Source of the DNA: Amycolatopsis pretoriensis
GTDB taxonomy: Bacteria; Actinomycetota; Actinomycetes; Mycobacteriales; Pseudonocardiaceae
Assembly: GCF_900107925.1 (NCBI RefSeq)
Contig: NZ_FNUJ01000003.1
Location: 310,001-374,000, forward strand
Direction: 5' to 3'
DNA length: 64,000 nucleotides
Under the pieces are notes generated by a model, which saw nothing but the letters and a program-made list of their open reading frames with translations, was not told where the DNA came from and did not search any database. Shown one piece after another: positions 26,031-36,626 of the stretch. Position 1 is the first letter of the stretch. Every line of letters starts with the position of its first letter. Made by a program: the position numbers and the translations under genes.

Positions 26031-27221
26031 TCAGAGCGTCCGGTCCAGCCAGTCGTAGACGCGCCCGGCCGCGAGCCGCTGGGCGCCGACGTGGCAGTGG
26101 GCGTCCGCGCCTTCCTCCGCCGTGAACGTCATCAGCGTCTTCGGCGCCTTCAGGTGGTCGTACAGCCGGCGCGGCTCGGTTTCCGCCTCCCCGACGAAGA
26201 ACAGGTCGTCCGCCGCTTCGCAGACCAGCGTCGGGCACTCGATCCGCTCCGCGATGCCGCCCGCCAGCGTGTACTCCAGATATTTCGCGATGAACTCGCG
26301 GTCCGTCGCCGCGCCCAGCACGTACCGGCCGTGGTCGCACGCCCAGCGCAACGTCGAACTCGCTTCCCGGCCCGCCGCGAGGATCGCGTCGAACTCCGCG
26401 TCCTCCGCGGCCCGCGCCCGGCGGACGATCTCCTCGCGCGGCCACGGCAGCAGCTGCGTCACCGCCGAACCCGCGTCGTACACGCCGTCGACCGCGACCA
26501 CCGCCGCCAGGCGGCGCTCGAACGCCGCCGCGCGCGGGGCCAGCACGCCGCCCAAGCTGATGCCCAGCAACGCGATCCGCGCCGCGTCGATCCCGTCGAG
26601 CCCCAGCGCGAAGTCCACCACCGGCGTCACGACGTGCTCCCAGTCCGGCCGGAACACGAGCTTCTCGCGCCGCATCGCGCTCGGCTGGCCGGGGCCGTCG
26701 AACGTCAGGACGTGGTAGCCGTGCTCGGCGCCCGCCCCCGCGCCCATGAAGTGGCACTCCTCCGCGCTGCCGTCGAACCCGCTGTGGATCAGCAGCAGCG
26801 GCTTCGGCCCGGCACCGGGCGCGCGGTAGAAGTACCCGTGCAGAACCGTTCCCTCGTAAGGGATTTCGACCGGTTCCGCGACACCGGCGCGCCGGAAGCA
26901 CTCGACGCTGCGGTCGTACGCCGCTTCGATGCGCGGGTCCGCCGGGTCGCCGTGCAGGAAGAACTCCGCCGAGAAGTAGTACGTCGACGCGCGCAGCAGC
27001 AGGTCGCGCGCGGTGACCGGGCCGGCGTCGGCCGCTTCGGCGTACAACCGGTCGGCCAGCGCGCGGTAGGCGTCGTGCCAGCTGTCGTAGTCGCCGGCCG
27101 TCACGGTCGACGCGGCGGCGAGCACCTCGCCGAAGTCCGAACCACCGTAGGTCGCGTGGCCGAACAGGCGCAGCGTCTCGAACCAGAACTGCGGGTCTTC
27201 TTCGAACAGGATCTGCTTCAT
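26031..27221 (-). CDS. alpha/beta hydrolase (FrsA/pseudooxynicotine hydrolase-like)
   Basis: A 396-residue alpha/beta hydrolase with a helical N-terminal extension of about 140 residues. LLLIHSGFDGSAEE is the oxyanion strand, GISLGG the nucleophile elbow, and a His near AEEGADAHCHVGAQ the general base. The extension and length recall 2,6-dihydroxypseudooxynicotine hydrolase-like C-C hydrolases, although ester or peptide substrates are also possible. ATG 27221 overlaps the SDR stop by four bases. Member of a three-gene operon under the twin operator. Confidence 0.83.
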   Translation of the reverse strand: MKQILFEEDPQFWFETLRLFGHATYGGSDFGEVLAAASTVTAGDYDSWHDAYRALADRLYAEAADAGPVTARDLLLRASTYYFSAEFFLHGDPADPRIEAAYDRSVECFRRAGVAEPVEIPYEGTVLHGYFYRAPGAGPKPLLLIHSGFDGSAEECHFMGAGAGAEHGYHVLTFDGPGQPSAMRREKLVFRPDWEHVVTPVVDFALGLDGIDAARIALLGISLGGVLAPRAAAFERRLAAVVAVDGVYDAGSAVTQLLPWPREEIVRRARAAEDAEFDAILAAGREASSTLRWACDHGRYVLGAATDREFIAKYLEYTLAGGIAERIECPTLVCEAADDLFFVGEAETEPRRLYDHLKAPKTLMTFTAEEGADAHCHVGAQRLAAGRVYDWLDRTL

Positions 27222-28036
27222 CGGATCTCTTCCTCCACAAAGGTTTCGAACGAGCGGGCAGGCCGGCCGGTGACCTCTTCGACGGCCCTGGTGACGCGGT
27301 CTTCGGCACCGCGCCGGATGTCCTCGTCGAGCGCCGCGAGCACCGCGGCGAACTCCGCCGGGATCCCGGACGCGGTGAGCGAGGCCGCGTGCGAAGCGGT
27401 GCTCACCGCGCGGTGCCGCACCGGACGGTGCGTGCGCGCGGCGATGACCGACGCGGCTTCGGCGTAGCTCAACGCGGCCGGGCCCGTCAGGACGTGTTCG
27501 GTGTTGTGCGGTTCGGGGTCGGTCAGCGCGCGGACGGCGACCGCCGCGATGTCGCCGGCGTCGACGAACGCGACCCGGGCGTCGCCGGTGGCCGTGACGA
27601 TCTCGCCGTCCCGCACCCCCTGGGCGACCAGGTGCTCGCCGGTGAAGTTCTGCATGAACCACGACGGCTTCAGCACGGCCCACTCCGGTGCCGCGCGCAC
27701 CAGCCGCTGCAGGTCGCCGAGCCCGGGCGTGTCCGCCGTGACGGCCGACGAGCTGAGCAGCACGACCCGGCGGACACCCGCCGCGAGCGCGTCGTCGAGG
27801 AAGGGCTCGACGAGCCCCGCCGGCGCGGCCTCGCCGATCGGCGCGAGCAGGTACACCGCGGAGACCCCGCGCACCGCGTCGGCGTGGGTGGAACGGTCGG
27901 TCCAGTCGAACCGGACCTGACCGGGCTCGCCCGGCTTGCGCGTGGCCGCCCGCGCCGCGAACCCGGCGTCCCGCAGGCACGCGACGACGCGGCGGCCGGT
28001 CGTGCCGGTGCCGCCGAGCACCAGGACGTCAGCCAC
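27218..28036 (-). CDS. NAD(P)-binding NmrA/SDR-like protein
   Basis: A 272-residue atypical SDR: VLVLGGTGTTGRRVVACL at residues 4-21 binds NAD(P), and PSWFMQNF near 138-145 is typical of NmrA/YtfG-like quinone oxidoreductases or redox sensors. It overlaps the SnoaL-like gene upstream by eight bases and the hydrolase gene downstream by four, so the operon is tightly coupled. Substrate unknown. Confidence 0.83.
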   Translation of the reverse strand: MADVLVLGGTGTTGRRVVACLRDAGFAARAATRKPGEPGQVRFDWTDRSTHADAVRGVSAVYLLAPIGEAAPAGLVEPFLDDALAAGVRRVVLLSSSAVTADTPGLGDLQRLVRAAPEWAVLKPSWFMQNFTGEHLVAQGVRDGEIVTATGDARVAFVDAGDIAAVAVRALTDPEPHNTEHVLTGPAALSYAEAASVIAARTHRPVRHRAVSTASHAASLTASGIPAEFAAVLAALDEDIRRGAEDRVTRAVEEVTGRPARSFETFVEEEIR

Positions 28037-28448
28037 CGAAGGCTGCCGTCAGCTCTTCGACGCCGCCCATGATCTCGGCCGCGGCCAGCGGGCTCCAATA
28101 GTCCCGGTAGTGCCGGATTTCGCCGTTCTCGACGGTGATCACCGCGATGTAGGACAGCTCGTACGGCTTCCCCGTGGCCACGACGACCCCGGCGAGGGTG
28201 AACTCGGCGACGACCACGGCCGGGTCGGCCGTCTCGTGCACGGTCTCGGCGACGACCTCGCGGACGTCCAGCAGGTTCGGGTAGTCGCGCAGGTACTCGG
28301 CGATCGCTTCGCGCCCTTCGACGCGCTTCGGGTAGCCCGGGCCGGCGAACGGGAACTCGAGGACACCGGCCGGCGCCCACAACCCGGCGAACCCGGCCAT
28401 GTCGTGCTTCAGCAGCAGATCGAGCGCGCGGGAGACGAAGTCGCGCAT
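28029..28448 (-). CDS. SnoaL-like (NTF2-fold) protein
   Basis: A 139-residue NTF2-fold protein: MRDFVSRALDLLLKHDMAGF, PGYPKRVEGREAIAEYLRDY and ENGEIRHYRDYWSPLA match ketosteroid isomerase-like/SnoaL members. AAGGAGG precedes ATG 28448. First gene of the hydrolase operon. May be a small isomerase or cyclase partner of the SDR and hydrolase; inferred from context. Confidence 0.8.
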   Translation of the reverse strand: MRDFVSRALDLLLKHDMAGFAGLWAPAGVLEFPFAGPGYPKRVEGREAIAEYLRDYPNLLDVREVVAETVHETADPAVVVAEFTLAGVVVATGKPYELSYIAVITVENGEIRHYRDYWSPLAAAEIMGGVEELTAAFGG

Positions 28449-28468
28449 CGCAGCCTCCTTGAACGTTT

Positions 28469-28523
28469 GGACGAGACGGTACCGTCCCGACGTCAATATA
28501 GCCGGGACGGTACCGTCTCGTCC
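28469..28523. promoter_or_regulatory. twin palindromic operators in a divergent promoter
   Basis: A 21-base element at 28469-28489 is repeated as its exact reverse complement at 28503-28523. Each holds the perfect 12-bp palindrome GACGGTACCGTC (28475-28486 and 28506-28517), centres 31 bp apart, about three helical turns. The A/T-rich spacer (AATATA) fits a promoter core. Most likely bound by the adjacent TetR protein, controlling both directions. Confidence 0.8.
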
Positions 28524-28541
28524 ACCCGCTAGACTGCGCCC

Positions 28542-29129
28542 ATGGCACGCACCCCCACCGGCGCGGCGGTCCTCCAACCCGAGGTCACGCAGGCGATCAC
28601 GGACGCGGTCCTGCACGAACTGGCCGAGCAGGGCTACGGGCGGCTCTCGATGGAGGCCGTCGCGAAACGCGCCGGCGTCGGCAAGAGCGCGCTCTACCGG
28701 CGCTGGAAGTCGAAGGACGAGATGATCGCCGCGGTCGTCACGGAGTTCAGCGTGTCGCGCGCGGTGCTCGAAGACACCGGCTCACTGCGCGGCGACCTGC
28801 GCGCGACGCTGCAGGCGGTGCTCGACTGGCTGGCCCACCCGCTGTTCTCGCGGATCCTGCCGGACCTCGTCGCCGAGGCCGCGCGGAACCCGGAGCAGGC
28901 GCGGGCCACCAGCGAGAACATCGGCGGGCCGCGACGTGAGGTCGCCGAGGTGATGCTGCGCCGGGCGATCACGCGCGGCGAGCTGCCCGCCGACCTCGAC
29001 CTGGAGCTGGCGATGGACGTCCTGGCCGCGCCGATCTACTGGCGGCTGGTCGTCCGGCAGGCGCCGGCGGAACCCGACTACCTGGACCGGCTGGTGGAGT
29101 TCGCCCTGCGCGCACTGGGCGCGGTGTGA
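28542..29129 (+). CDS. TetR-family transcriptional regulator
   Basis: A 195-residue TetR regulator. HTH in RLSMEAVAKRAGVGKSALYR (about residues 34-53); the C-terminal part is of the TetR_C type with long helices. Divergent from the SnoaL/SDR/hydrolase operon, 93 bp apart, with twin operators between, so it probably represses both. Its stop is one base from the convergent Uma2 stop. Confidence 0.88.
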   Translation: MARTPTGAAVLQPEVTQAITDAVLHELAEQGYGRLSMEAVAKRAGVGKSALYRRWKSKDEMIAAVVTEFSVSRAVLEDTGSLRGDLRATLQAVLDWLAHPLFSRILPDLVAEAARNPEQARATSENIGGPRREVAEVMLRRAITRGELPADLDLELAMDVLAAPIYWRLVVRQAPAEPDYLDRLVEFALRALGAV

Positions 29130-29130
29130 A

Positions 29131-29706
29131 TCAGAGCAGGTCGGCCAGATCCACCGCAAAATCGAACGGATCGGACACCGCCAGCTTTCCCTTGTGGGCG
29201 CCGGACGAAGTGTAGACGCCGGTCGTCGGGTCGAGCCGATAGCAGAAGACGGTCAGTCCGCGGACATCGTCCGTCTCGTTCTCCACTCGCCAAAAATGGG
29301 GAATCCCGGCGCCCGCGTACTCCGCAGGCTTGTCGGTCTGGTCGGCGGTGATCGAACCCGGCGACATCACCTCGATCACCAGGGCGCAGTGCTCCGGACG
29401 CAGCACGGTGTCCGCGTTCAGGGTCGCGTCATAGACCACCAGATCGGGACGGCGGTTGAGCAGCGGCACGTCCCGGAGGCGCAGGTCGACGTCGAACTCG
29501 ACAGCGAGTTCGACCCCGCACGCCTCTTCGAGCGCGTAGGACATCCGCCGGATGATCTTCTGGTGGGGGCGGCGCGGGGCCGGGTTCACGACAATCGCTC
29601 CATCGACGATCTCGATCGCACGGCAGACCTCTTCGGGCAGCGCCTCGTACCCGTCGACCGTGAGGCCCTCGGGCGGAAGCACCATCCAGTCGGGTAGCGC
29701 CGTCAT
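29131..29706 (-). CDS. Uma2-family (DUF820) restriction-nuclease-fold protein
   Basis: A 191-residue Uma2/DUF820 protein: PPEGLTVDGYEALPEEV, AVEFDVDLRL, RRPDLVVYDATL, and CALVIEVMSPGS (PD...EVxS nuclease core). Such genes are numerous in Actinobacteria and their activity is rarely shown. It stands alone between TetR and murA. ATG 29706 preferred. Confidence 0.85.
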   Translation of the reverse strand: MTALPDWMVLPPEGLTVDGYEALPEEVCRAIEIVDGAIVVNPAPRRPHQKIIRRMSYALEEACGVELAVEFDVDLRLRDVPLLNRRPDLVVYDATLNADTVLRPEHCALVIEVMSPGSITADQTDKPAEYAGAGIPHFWRVENETDDVRGLTVFCYRLDPTTGVYTSSGAHKGKLAVSDPFDFAVDLADLL

Positions 29707-29756
29707 CGCCAACCCCCTGCCAGCCGGTTTGTCTGTCTCAGGGTACCCGGTGCGCG

Positions 29757-31031
29757 CTACGCCCGGTCGGGCTCGCCGCTGACGCGCTTGATGTTCGCGC
29801 CCAGGCGGTTCAGGTTCTCCACGAAGTGCGGGTAGCCGCGGTCGATGTGGAAGACGTCCCAGACCTCGGTGACGCCGTCCGCGCACAGCCCGGCCAGCAC
29901 CAGCCCCGCACCCGCGCGGATGTCGGACGCCCAGACCGGCGCGCTCGACAGCGTCTTGACGCCGCGGACCACCGCGTGGTGGCCGTCCGTGCGCGCGTCG
30001 CCGGAGAGGCGGATCATCTCCTCGATGAACCGGAAGCGCGCCTCGTAGACGTTCTCCGTGATCATCGACGTCCCTTCGGACACCGCCGACAGCGCCACCG
30101 CGAACGGCTGCAGGTCGGTCGCGAAGCCGGGGTACGGCAACGTCACCCAGTCGACCGCCTTCGGGCGCTCGGGCTGGACCACGCGGAAGCCCTTGTCGTC
30201 GTAGGTCTCGACTTCGGCGCCGGCCAGCTGCAGCTTGTTCAGCACCAGGTCGAGGTGGTGCGGGTTGACACCGCGGACGGTGATGTCGCCGCGGGTCATC
30301 GACGCGGCGAACGCCCAGGTCGCACCGACGATCCGGTCGCCGATCACGCTGTGCGTCGTCGGGTGCAGCTGCTCCACGCCGTGCACGGTCAGCGTCGAGG
30401 TGCCGGCACCTTCGATCTTCGCGCCCATCTCGGTCAGCATCGTGCAGATGTCGACGATCTCGGGCTCGCGCGCGCAGTTGTCGATGACCGTGGTGCCCTC
30501 GGCCAGCACGGCCGCCATCAGGATGTTCTCGGTCGCGCCGACGCTCGGGAAGTCCAGCCAGATCTGCGCGCCGACCAGCGTCTCGGCCTTCGCGACGACG
30601 CAGCCGTGCTCGATGGTGCTCGTCGCGCCCAGCTTGCGCAGGCCGTTCTGGTGCATGTCCAGTGGGCGCGAGCCGATCGCGTCTCCGCCCGGCAGCGCCA
30701 CGACGGCCTGCTTCAGCCGCCCGACCAGCGGACCCAGCACGCAGACGGACGCGCGCAGCTTGCCCATCGCGGCCGAGTCCGCGCGGTGCGACAGCTCGGC
30801 CGGCGTCGTGATGGTGGCGGTGTCGCCCTCGATGACGACCTCGCAGCCGACGCTCCGCAGCACGTCGCCCATCAGCGGGACGTCCAGGATCTGCGGGCAG
30901 TTCGTGATGGTCGTGGTGCCCTCCGCGAGGAGGGCCGCGGCCATCAGCTTCAGCACGCTGTTCTTGGCGCCGACCACGTCGACCTCGCCGACCAGCCGGG
31001 CTCCGCCATGCACGTCGAAGTGCTCGCTCAT
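29757..31031 (-). CDS. murA: UDP-GlcNAc 1-carboxyvinyltransferase MurA
   Basis: A 424-residue MurA, which transfers enolpyruvate from PEP to UDP-GlcNAc in the first committed step of peptidoglycan synthesis. [17 protein letters not shown] holds the N-terminal Lys-Asn pair. The active-site loop reads [13 protein letters not shown]: Asp117 replaces the usual Cys, as in mycobacterial MurA. That change is known to give intrinsic fosfomycin resistance. Start ATG 31031. It faces pduO across a 61-bp gap. Confidence 0.95.
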   Translation of the reverse strand: MSEHFDVHGGARLVGEVDVVGAKNSVLKLMAAALLAEGTTTITNCPQILDVPLMGDVLRSVGCEVVIEGDTATITTPAELSHRADSAAMGKLRASVCVLGPLVGRLKQAVVALPGGDAIGSRPLDMHQNGLRKLGATSTIEHGCVVAKAETLVGAQIWLDFPSVGATENILMAAVLAEGTTVIDNCAREPEIVDICTMLTEMGAKIEGAGTSTLTVHGVEQLHPTTHSVIGDRIVGATWAFAASMTRGDITVRGVNPHHLDLVLNKLQLAGAEVETYDDKGFRVVQPERPKAVDWVTLPYPGFATDLQPFAVALSAVSEGTSMITENVYEARFRFIEEMIRLSGDARTDGHHAVVRGVKTLSSAPVWASDIRAGAGLVLAGLCADGVTEVWDVFHIDRGYPHFVENLNRLGANIKRVSGEPDRA

Positions 31032-31092
31032 GGCCGCCAATCATGCCCTCTCGCCCGGATTCGGCCCGGGCGGGGGCCGCTATGGTGGGTTC

Positions 31093-31668
31093 ATGGTCGT
31101 TCGCATCAACCGCGTCTACACGAAGGTCGGCGACAGCGGCACGACCGCGCTCGGCGACGGGTCCCGCGTGCCCAAGACGTCCCCGCGCCTGGGCGCGTAC
31201 GCCGACACCGACGAGACGAACTCGGTGCTGGGTCTGGCGATCGCGGCCGGGCAGCTGCCCACCGAAATCACGGACGTGCTGCGTACGGTGCAGAACGATC
31301 TTTTCGACGTCGGCGCGGACCTCTGCCTGCCGATCTCCGACGACCCGCCGTACCCGCCGCTGCGGATCACCGAGAAGTACGTCGAGCGGCTCGAAGGCTG
31401 GTGCGACGAGTTCAACGACCGCCTGCCGAAGCTGACGTCGTTCATCCTGCCGGGCGGCACACCCGGCGCGGCGTTCCTGCACCAGGCGCGCACGGTGTCC
31501 CGCCGGGCCGAGCGGTCCGCGTGGGAGCTGTACGAAGCGGAGCCGGAAACGACGAATCCGGTGGCGCTCAAGTACCTGAACCGGCTGTCGGACCTGCTGT
31601 TCATCCTCGCCCGGCTGGCCAACCCCGAAGGTGACGTGCTGTGGCAGCCGGGCGGGCAGCCCTCCTAG
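31093..31668 (+). CDS. pduO: PduO-type cob(I)alamin adenosyltransferase
   Basis: A 191-residue ATP:cob(I)alamin adenosyltransferase: TKVGDSGTTALGDGSRVPK near residues 10-28 binds ATP, and NRLSDLLFILARLAN near 169-183 is the C-terminal signature. It makes adenosylcobalamin, the cofactor of MeaA elsewhere in the window. ATG 31093 gives the standard length. Its TAG overlaps the convergent aroA stop within CTAG. Confidence 0.92.
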   Translation: MVVRINRVYTKVGDSGTTALGDGSRVPKTSPRLGAYADTDETNSVLGLAIAAGQLPTEITDVLRTVQNDLFDVGADLCLPISDDPPYPPLRITEKYVERLEGWCDEFNDRLPKLTSFILPGGTPGAAFLHQARTVSRRAERSAWELYEAEPETTNPVALKYLNRLSDLLFILARLANPEGDVLWQPGGQPS

Positions 31669-32903
31669 ATCCCCCAGCTCTCCCGCAGCGCCGCCAGCGC
31701 CTGGTGGAAGCCGGGGAACGTCTTCTTCACGCAGTCCGGGTCGTCCAGCGTGATGCCGGGCGTGCGCAGACCGGTGATGCTGAACGCCATCGCGATCCGG
31801 TGGTCGCGCCGGCACTTGACCAGGGCACCCGTCGGCGTGCCGGGCTGGATCTCGATCCAGTCCCGGCCCGTCTCGACCTCGATGCCCAGCGCGCGCAGAT
31901 TCTCCTCGCACGCGTCGAGCCGGTCGCACTCCTTGATGCGCGTGTTGTAGACGTCCTCGATGCGCACCGGCCCGGACGCGAAGGGCGCGATCGCCGCCAG
32001 CGTCGGGACCGTGTCGGAGATGTCGCGCATGTTCACCGTGACGCCGCGCAGGCCGTCCGACGGGCCGGCGACCGTCACCGAGTCTTCGGCGAGTTCCACG
32101 TGCGCGCCCATCTCGCGCAGCACGTCGACGAACTTCACGTCACCCTGCAGGGCCTTCGAGCCCAGACCCGGGATGGTCACCGTGCGGCCCGTGACGGCCG
32201 CCGCGGCGAGGAAGTAGCTGGCCGTCGACGCGTCCGGCTCCACCGGGTACTCGCACGCCTGGTACGGCTGCGGCGGCACCACGAACGTCTTGCCCTCGCG
32301 GCGGACGTCGACGCCGAAGCGGCGCATCATCTCGAGGGTGATCTCGACGTAGGGCACCGACACCAGGTCGGTCACCGTGATCCGCAGGCCCTCCGCGGTC
32401 AGCGGCCCGAGCAGCAGCAACGCCGTCAGGAACTGCGACGACAGCCCCGCGTCGAGAGTGAGCGAACCGCCCTTGACGCCGTTCGCGCGGACCGTCACCG
32501 GGTGGTGGCCGGGCTCGCCGTGGAAGGTCAGGTCGACGCCCAGCTCCCGCAGGGCGTCGGTCAGCGGGCCGAGCGGGCGCCGGCGCATCTGGTCGGAGGC
32601 GTCGAAGTGGAACGTCCCGGTGCCGGCCGCGGCCAGCGCGGGCAGGAACCGGGCCGTCGTGGCGCCGTCGCGGCAGAAGACGTCCGCCTCCGCGACGCCG
32701 GGGCCGGACGGGCGGCCCTCGATGGTCCACGCGCCCGGCTGCCGGTCGACGCGGTAGCCGAGCTTCGCCAGGCCCTCGGCGAAGCCCTCGGTGTCGTCCG
32801 AGTGCAGGGGACGGCCGAGCGTGGTGGTGCCGTGGGCGGCGGCGGCCAGGAAGAGGCCTCGGGCGGTGACGGACTTGGAGCCGGGGATCTCGACGAGAGT
32901 CAC
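31665..32903 (-). CDS. aroA: 3-phosphoshikimate 1-carboxyvinyltransferase (divergent EPSP synthase)
   Basis: A 412-residue EPSP synthase, joining PEP to shikimate-3-phosphate in aromatic amino-acid synthesis. PGSKSVTARG carries the Lys10/Ser11/Arg15 set; SSQFLTALLLL, VPYVEITLEMM, PDASTASYFL, DISDTVPTLAA (catalytic Asp) and RIKECDR follow. The loop that is usually GNAGTAMR reads RDGATTAR, so Ala81 replaces the Gly equivalent to E. coli Gly96. GTG 32903 lies 10 bp after the monooxygenase stop, suggesting one operon. Confidence 0.88.
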   Translation of the reverse strand: MTLVEIPGSKSVTARGLFLAAAAHGTTTLGRPLHSDDTEGFAEGLAKLGYRVDRQPGAWTIEGRPSGPGVAEADVFCRDGATTARFLPALAAAGTGTFHFDASDQMRRRPLGPLTDALRELGVDLTFHGEPGHHPVTVRANGVKGGSLTLDAGLSSQFLTALLLLGPLTAEGLRITVTDLVSVPYVEITLEMMRRFGVDVRREGKTFVVPPQPYQACEYPVEPDASTASYFLAAAAVTGRTVTIPGLGSKALQGDVKFVDVLREMGAHVELAEDSVTVAGPSDGLRGVTVNMRDISDTVPTLAAIAPFASGPVRIEDVYNTRIKECDRLDACEENLRALGIEVETGRDWIEIQPGTPTGALVKCRRDHRIAMAFSITGLRTPGITLDDPDCVKKTFPGFHQALAALRESWGI

Positions 32904-32913
32904 GGACCCCAGT

Positions 32914-33234
32914 TTAGTGCGGCTGGATCTCCGCCATCGGGCCCCAGTCGGAGGCGTCCTGGACGTTGATGATCCGCGGGTTGTCGCTGATGTAGCCACC
33001 CAGGTTCTCGACGGCCCACTTGAAGTGGTCGGAGCCGACGTGCGCGACGGCCGCGTCCTGGCCGTCGAAGCCCTCGACCAGCACGTAGGTGTTCTTGTCC
33101 TCGAGGCTGCGCGACCATTCGAAGAAGCGGTTGCCGTCTTCGGCGCGGGTGTTCCGGGTGTAGTCGGCGACGATTTCCGGCCAGGCTTCGGCGTGCTCCG
33201 GCTTGACCGGGAACTTGACCACGATGAGGATCAT
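32914..33234 (-). CDS. antibiotic biosynthesis monooxygenase (ABM) domain protein
   Basis: A 106-residue ABM/YgiN-like ferredoxin-fold protein: MILIVVKFPVKPEH, EWSRSLEDKNTYVLVEGF and HFKWAVENLGGY. Members act as cofactor-free quinol monooxygenases or unknown-function dimers. It precedes aroA by 10 bp in the same direction. Role in the shikimate pathway is not implied. Confidence 0.8.
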   Translation of the reverse strand: MILIVVKFPVKPEHAEAWPEIVADYTRNTRAEDGNRFFEWSRSLEDKNTYVLVEGFDGQDAAVAHVGSDHFKWAVENLGGYISDNPRIINVQDASDWGPMAEIQPH

Positions 33235-33300
33235 GCGCTCAACCGTAGGCCAAATCAGGGGCCGTGGCTGTCCCAGTTCGAGACAACACAGCGAGACAGG

Positions 33301-33735
33301 TCAGGACGCGCGCGGGAGACGGCGTCCGGGAGGGGCGGATTCGAGCCAGGAGAGGAACCCGGTCAACGCGCCCGGGCCCATGGCGATCTCGATCGCCTCC
33401 TGGGTCTCGGACTCGCAGCGCAGCACGGTCGAGCCTTCGGGAACGGCGTAGGCCTCGGTCCCGGACGGGTCACGCCGGTCGGCGATCTGCATGCTTTCGC
33501 GCTGGAAGACGCGGTCCGGGCCGGTCCGCAGGCTCCACACGCGGTACCAGACGAACTCGTCGCCCTCGTAGCGGCCCAGCCCCAGGTGCCAGCTGGACCG
33601 CGCGGCGTCCGGACGCCACCGCAGCGCGACGCTCACGCCCCCGCCGCGGCGCATCCGGATCCACCGCTGGCCGTACCAGGCGGCCAGCACCGCGAGCACG
33701 ATCAGGAGCCCGACTACCACCACGGTGATCTTCAC
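33301..33735 (-). CDS. DUF2550 membrane-anchored protein
   Basis: A 144-residue DUF2550 protein: one N-terminal membrane helix (about residues 3-21), then RGGGVSVALRWR and SSWHLGLGRYEGDEFVWYRV. Matches Rv1312 by family and by position after atpC. Function unknown. It follows atpC by 25 bp and is likely co-transcribed with the atp operon. Confidence 0.87.
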   Translation of the reverse strand: MKITVVVVGLLIVLAVLAAWYGQRWIRMRRGGGVSVALRWRPDAARSSWHLGLGRYEGDEFVWYRVWSLRTGPDRVFQRESMQIADRRDPSGTEAYAVPEGSTVLRCESETQEAIEIAMGPGALTGFLSWLESAPPGRRLPRAS

Positions 33736-33760
33736 GGCCCGGCTCCTGCCCGTCTCGCGC

Positions 33761-34126
33761 TCAGACCGACTTGCCTGCCGCGCGGAGCTGGGCCGAGGCC
33801 CTCGTCCGCTCGGTTTCGTCGTCGGCGCTCAGTGCCGCCTTCGCCGCGTCGACGTCGATTTCGTCGGACAGTTCGGCGCTCTCGGCGAGGATGCTCACCC
33901 CGGTGCCGGTCACGGAGAGGAAACCGCCGTGCACGGCCGCGCAGACCGTCTCACCGTCGGTGGTCGTCACCTTGACCACGCCACCCTCGACGAGCTGCCC
34001 GAGCACGGGTTCGTGGCCGGCCATGATGCCGATCTCGCCCTCGGTGGTCTGCGCCACCACGAAAGTGGCGGTACCCGACCAGAGACGGCGCTCGACGGCC
34101 ACCAGCTCCACGGACATCTCAGCCAC
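33761..34126 (-). CDS. atpC: ATP synthase F1 epsilon subunit
   Basis: A 121-residue epsilon subunit: N-terminal beta-sandwich ([13 protein letters not shown] ... [13 protein letters not shown] ... [18 protein letters not shown]) and a short C-terminal helical hairpin. It couples and inhibits the rotor. GTG 34126 is chosen: GAAGGAG lies at proper distance. Separated from atpD by 114 bp containing a strong hairpin, unusual inside an atp operon. Confidence 0.93.
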   Translation of the reverse strand: MAEMSVELVAVERRLWSGTATFVVAQTTEGEIGIMAGHEPVLGQLVEGGVVKVTTTDGETVCAAVHGGFLSVTGTGVSILAESAELSDEIDVDAAKAALSADDETERTRASAQLRAAGKSV

Positions 34127-34188
34127 GTAGCACTCCTTCGCTCGGGGTGTTACCACCGAGTGTAATAGGTCTGTCTGAAGCTATGAGA

Positions 34189-34230
34189 ACGGCGGGGGCC
34201 CGAGTCCATAGTGGACACTGCCCCCGCCGT
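34189..34230 (-). terminator. compound hairpin between atpD and atpC
   Basis: ACGGCGGGGGC (34189-34199) pairs perfectly with GCCCCCGCCGT (34220-34230); the loop itself holds GTCCA/TGGAC arms. It starts 11 bp after the atpD stop and lies 63 bp before the atpC start. No T-run follows. It may be a partial terminator or a processing/stability element. Confidence 0.65.
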
Positions 34231-34240
34231 CGTCAGGACA

Positions 34241-36615
<2,375 letters not shown>

Positions 36616-36626
36616 GAGCTATCAGC

